Source of the DNA: Robiginitalea sp.
GTDB lineage: Bacteria; Bacteroidota; Bacteroidia; Flavobacteriales; Flavobacteriaceae
Assembly: GCA_024638915.1 (NCBI GenBank)
Contig: JAHEJJ010000010.1
Span: 1 to 64,000, forward strand
Reading direction: 5' to 3'
Length of the DNA: 64,000 nt
Part shown: positions 62,402 to 64,000 of the stretch, one piece after another
Layout of the letters: each line of letters opens with the position of its first letter
How positions within the stretch are numbered: the stretch's first letter is position 1
Made by a program: the position numbers and the translations under genes
The notes under the pieces: generated by a model
Database searches by the model: none
What the model was told of the DNA's origin: nothing
What the model saw: only the letters and a program-made list of their open reading frames with translations

Positions 62402-63727
62402 ATGCGTAACTATCTTCTAAAACTTTTATTCTCACTCTTTACAATGGCCGCCTTCTCTCAAGCCGGTCATATCATGCAGGGTGTAGGTGCTGTAAACATG
62501 TCAATGGGAGGGGCTGCCACCGGTCAGCCAGTAGACATTTCGGGAGCCCTCCACTGGAACCCGGCTTCCATTTCTTCCTTCGATGAAAATCTGGCCAGGT
62601 TCGACATTGGTTTGTTTTTTTCATCACCAGAGTTGAGTTCCACCGTTCCCGAATTTGATTCTATGGGAATGCCCACAGGTAATTTTTTTAGCGGTATCAC
62701 AAAAGACGACAGAGGGATATCCCCATTACCAAATCTAGCTTTTGTATGGGCCAATCCGGATAGCCGTCACTCATTCGGGGCTTCGGCCTTTGGTATCAGC
62801 GGCTTCGGTGTTACATTTCCTGAAAGTATGACGAATCCCATCAATTTTCCACAAAGCATGGGAGGCTTTGGGCGAGTAGAATCTTCTTACAGCCTTCTGC
62901 AAACCAGTTTCACCTATGCCTATGCGTTGTCGGACAAATTCTCGGTGGGCTTACAGCCAAATTTTGACTTTGCTACGCTCGAACTACTACCCAATCCAAC
63001 TGCCAATCCTTCTCCAACCGCCGGATATCCTTCTACGGATAAATCCACTGCATTTGGATTTGGCGGCCAGATCGGTTTGTTCTTCGATTCAGGTTCGGGT
63101 TTCAAAGCCGGGGCCTCCTATAAAACGACCCAGTCATTCGGAGATTTTGAATTGGATAATACCTATCTGGACAATTCTACTGGCACCAATAAACTGGCGC
63201 TCGATTATCCGGCTATACTTTCTGCAGGTGTAGGGTATTCCAAAGGCGTTGTAGACGTTGCGCTCGATTACCGCTGGGTGAATTATGAAAACACGGATGG
63301 TTTTAGCACTACCGGCTGGACACCTACATTTTCAGTCGCAGGCTTTGGCTGGCAGGACATCAGTATTATCAGTGCGGGAATACAATATAAAGGTATCGAC
63401 CGGCTGCCACTTAGACTGGGTTATACCTATAGTTCTAACCCGATTAGTTCCGAAACGGCTTTTTTTAACATTCCTGCTACCGCCATAATTAAAAATGCCT
63501 TTCAAATCGGTTTGGGCTATGATATAAACGATCGATGGGGCATCGACGGTGTCTTCCATTACGGTACGAGTGGCGATGCCACTTCCGGCCCACTTTATAA
63601 TCCGCAATTTATCGGAAGCTTCCCTCCTTATGGTGCCATTCCTGGAAGTGAGGTATCTTACGATATGACCACTTCCATGATCATGGTAGGGGTCAGTTAT
63701 AAGCTGAAAGCACCATCAGCTAACTAA
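62402..63727 (+). CDS. FadL/OmpP1/TodX family outer membrane protein
   Basis: 441 residues with a Sec signal (LLFSLFTMAAFSQAG). The N-terminus of the mature protein is GHIMQGVGAVNMSMGGAATG, the hatch region typical of FadL-type long-chain fatty acid and hydrophobic-compound channels. Many alternating beta-strands follow, with Tyr/Trp girdle residues, for example FGVTFPESMTNPINFPQSMG and SYSLLQTSFTYAYALSDKFS. The C-terminus is SMIMVGVSYKL. Predicted function: passive uptake of hydrophobic molecules across the outer membrane. Single gene with a strong terminator. Confidence 0.9.
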   Translation: MRNYLLKLLFSLFTMAAFSQAGHIMQGVGAVNMSMGGAATGQPVDISGALHWNPASISSFDENLARFDIGLFFSSPELSSTVPEFDSMGMPTGNFFSGITKDDRGISPLPNLAFVWANPDSRHSFGASAFGISGFGVTFPESMTNPINFPQSMGGFGRVESSYSLLQTSFTYAYALSDKFSVGLQPNFDFATLELLPNPTANPSPTAGYPSTDKSTAFGFGGQIGLFFDSGSGFKAGASYKTTQSFGDFELDNTYLDNSTGTNKLALDYPAILSAGVGYSKGVVDVALDYRWVNYENTDGFSTTGWTPTFSVAGFGWQDISIISAGIQYKGIDRLPLRLGYTYSSNPISSETAFFNIPATAIIKNAFQIGLGYDINDRWGIDGVFHYGTSGDATSGPLYNPQFIGSFPPYGAIPGSEVSYDMTTSMIMVGVSYKLKAPSAN

Positions 63728-63744
63728 ATATTCTCCATAGTCAT

Positions 63745-63782
63745 GCAAAGCCCTGCTTCTGATCTGAAGCAGGGCTTTTGCT
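63745..63782 (+). terminator. Terminator after the OmpP1 gene
   Basis: GCAAAGCCCTGCTTC and GAAGCAGGGCTTTTGC form a long near-perfect stem with a 6-nt loop, followed by T-rich sequence, 18 nt after the stop. Confidence 0.85.
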
Positions 63783-64000
63783 TGCTTCCATACTCGATAA
63801 TTCCACGTTATTTTTTTATTAGAAACCCAGCTTAAAAATGCACTGAGGCTATTCTTCACTGATCCTGGCCTCAATTTCGTATGATCGAATTTCATAATCT
63901 TGGCAAGTATTAACAAAAATTATCAAAAAACCGTTAAACTATGTTAAATACTTGATTTAATGATAATTAAATGTATATTACATATATGTTTATTAACAAA

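Noticed and set aside
63716-63916. 66-codon frame on the minus strand
   Set aside because: It runs through the strong terminator hairpin after the OmpP1 gene and has no coding character.
1-64000. CRISPR arrays, tRNA or rRNA genes, insertion sequences and prophage
   Set aside because: I found no regularly spaced repeats, no cloverleaf-like sequences with a CCA end, no rRNA-like stretch, and no transposase or phage structural gene.
63950-64000. Possible gene start at 63971 or 63986
   Set aside because: ATG codons are present at the very end, but only 10 or fewer codons are visible in extremely AT-rich sequence, so nothing can be supported.

Overview
The window is about 64 kb of a chromosome from a Bacteroidota bacterium, most likely a marine member of the Flavobacteriaceae. 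The evidence is the moderate GC content, the many Bacteroidota lipoproteins (short signal, Cys, then Ser/Asn/Lys), the LytTR two-component systems, the 2TM, DUF2807/GIN and PspC families, and promoters of the TTG-N20/21-TAnnTTTG type. I found no rRNA, tRNA, CRISPR array, prophage or insertion sequence. The region reads as ordinary chromosome rich in secreted enzymes, signalling proteins and redox functions.

Layout. 1-3205 (+): the end of an M28-type peptidase, then two overlapping zinc metalloprotease genes. 3220-6648 (-): a large secreted ThuA/sugar dehydrogenase/PKD/cytochrome c protein. 6812-9759 (+): a YdeI-family protein, an amidohydrolase and a TIM-barrel isomerase. 9788-12437 (-): a two-subunit molybdenum hydroxylase. 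12607-18342 (+): a sortilin-like BNR-repeat protein, an alpha/beta hydrolase-OsmC fusion, a frameshifted YdeI-like pseudogene and a Cu/Zn superoxide dismutase lipoprotein. 18883-27255: a LETM1-like lipoprotein and two LytTR two-component systems; one contains four 2TM modules, one of them fused to the kinase. 27435-32136 (+): small secreted proteins with NTF2-like folds, a methyltransferase, a membrane protein and another TIM-barrel isomerase.

32610-41833: a class III nucleotide cyclase, an SLC45-type transporter, a divergent dps/oxyR pair, a PBP4-type peptidase and a minus-strand run of NudK-like, DUF2461, AIM24-like and DUF4442 genes. 41969-47919 (+): a DUF4870 gene with a truncated DUF4440 remnant, PadR-PspC-GIN genes, and an overlapping dipeptide epimerase/AONS-like pair. 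48549-50313 (-): trxB and upp. 50352-54349 (-): a beta-propeller/GAF receptor overlapping a glutamate-receptor-like potassium channel.

54556-62086 is a sulfide oxidation locus. It encodes sulfide:quinone oxidoreductase, a molybdenum sulfite oxidase with a membrane-anchored monohaem cytochrome c, two separate rhodaneses, and a CstB-like persulfide dioxygenase-rhodanese fusion. Together these could take sulfide through persulfide and sulfite to sulfate, with thiosulfate as a side product. A 14-bp palindrome, GTAAC-N4-GTTAC, lies before both the SQR/sulfite oxidase promoters and the persulfide dioxygenase promoter. In both minus-strand promoters it is exactly 22 nt from an identical TAATTTTA element, which is the geometry of a class II activator of the Crp/Fnr type. 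I consider this predicted sulfur regulon the most interesting feature here. The window closes with a FadL/OmpP1-family outer membrane protein (62402-63727).
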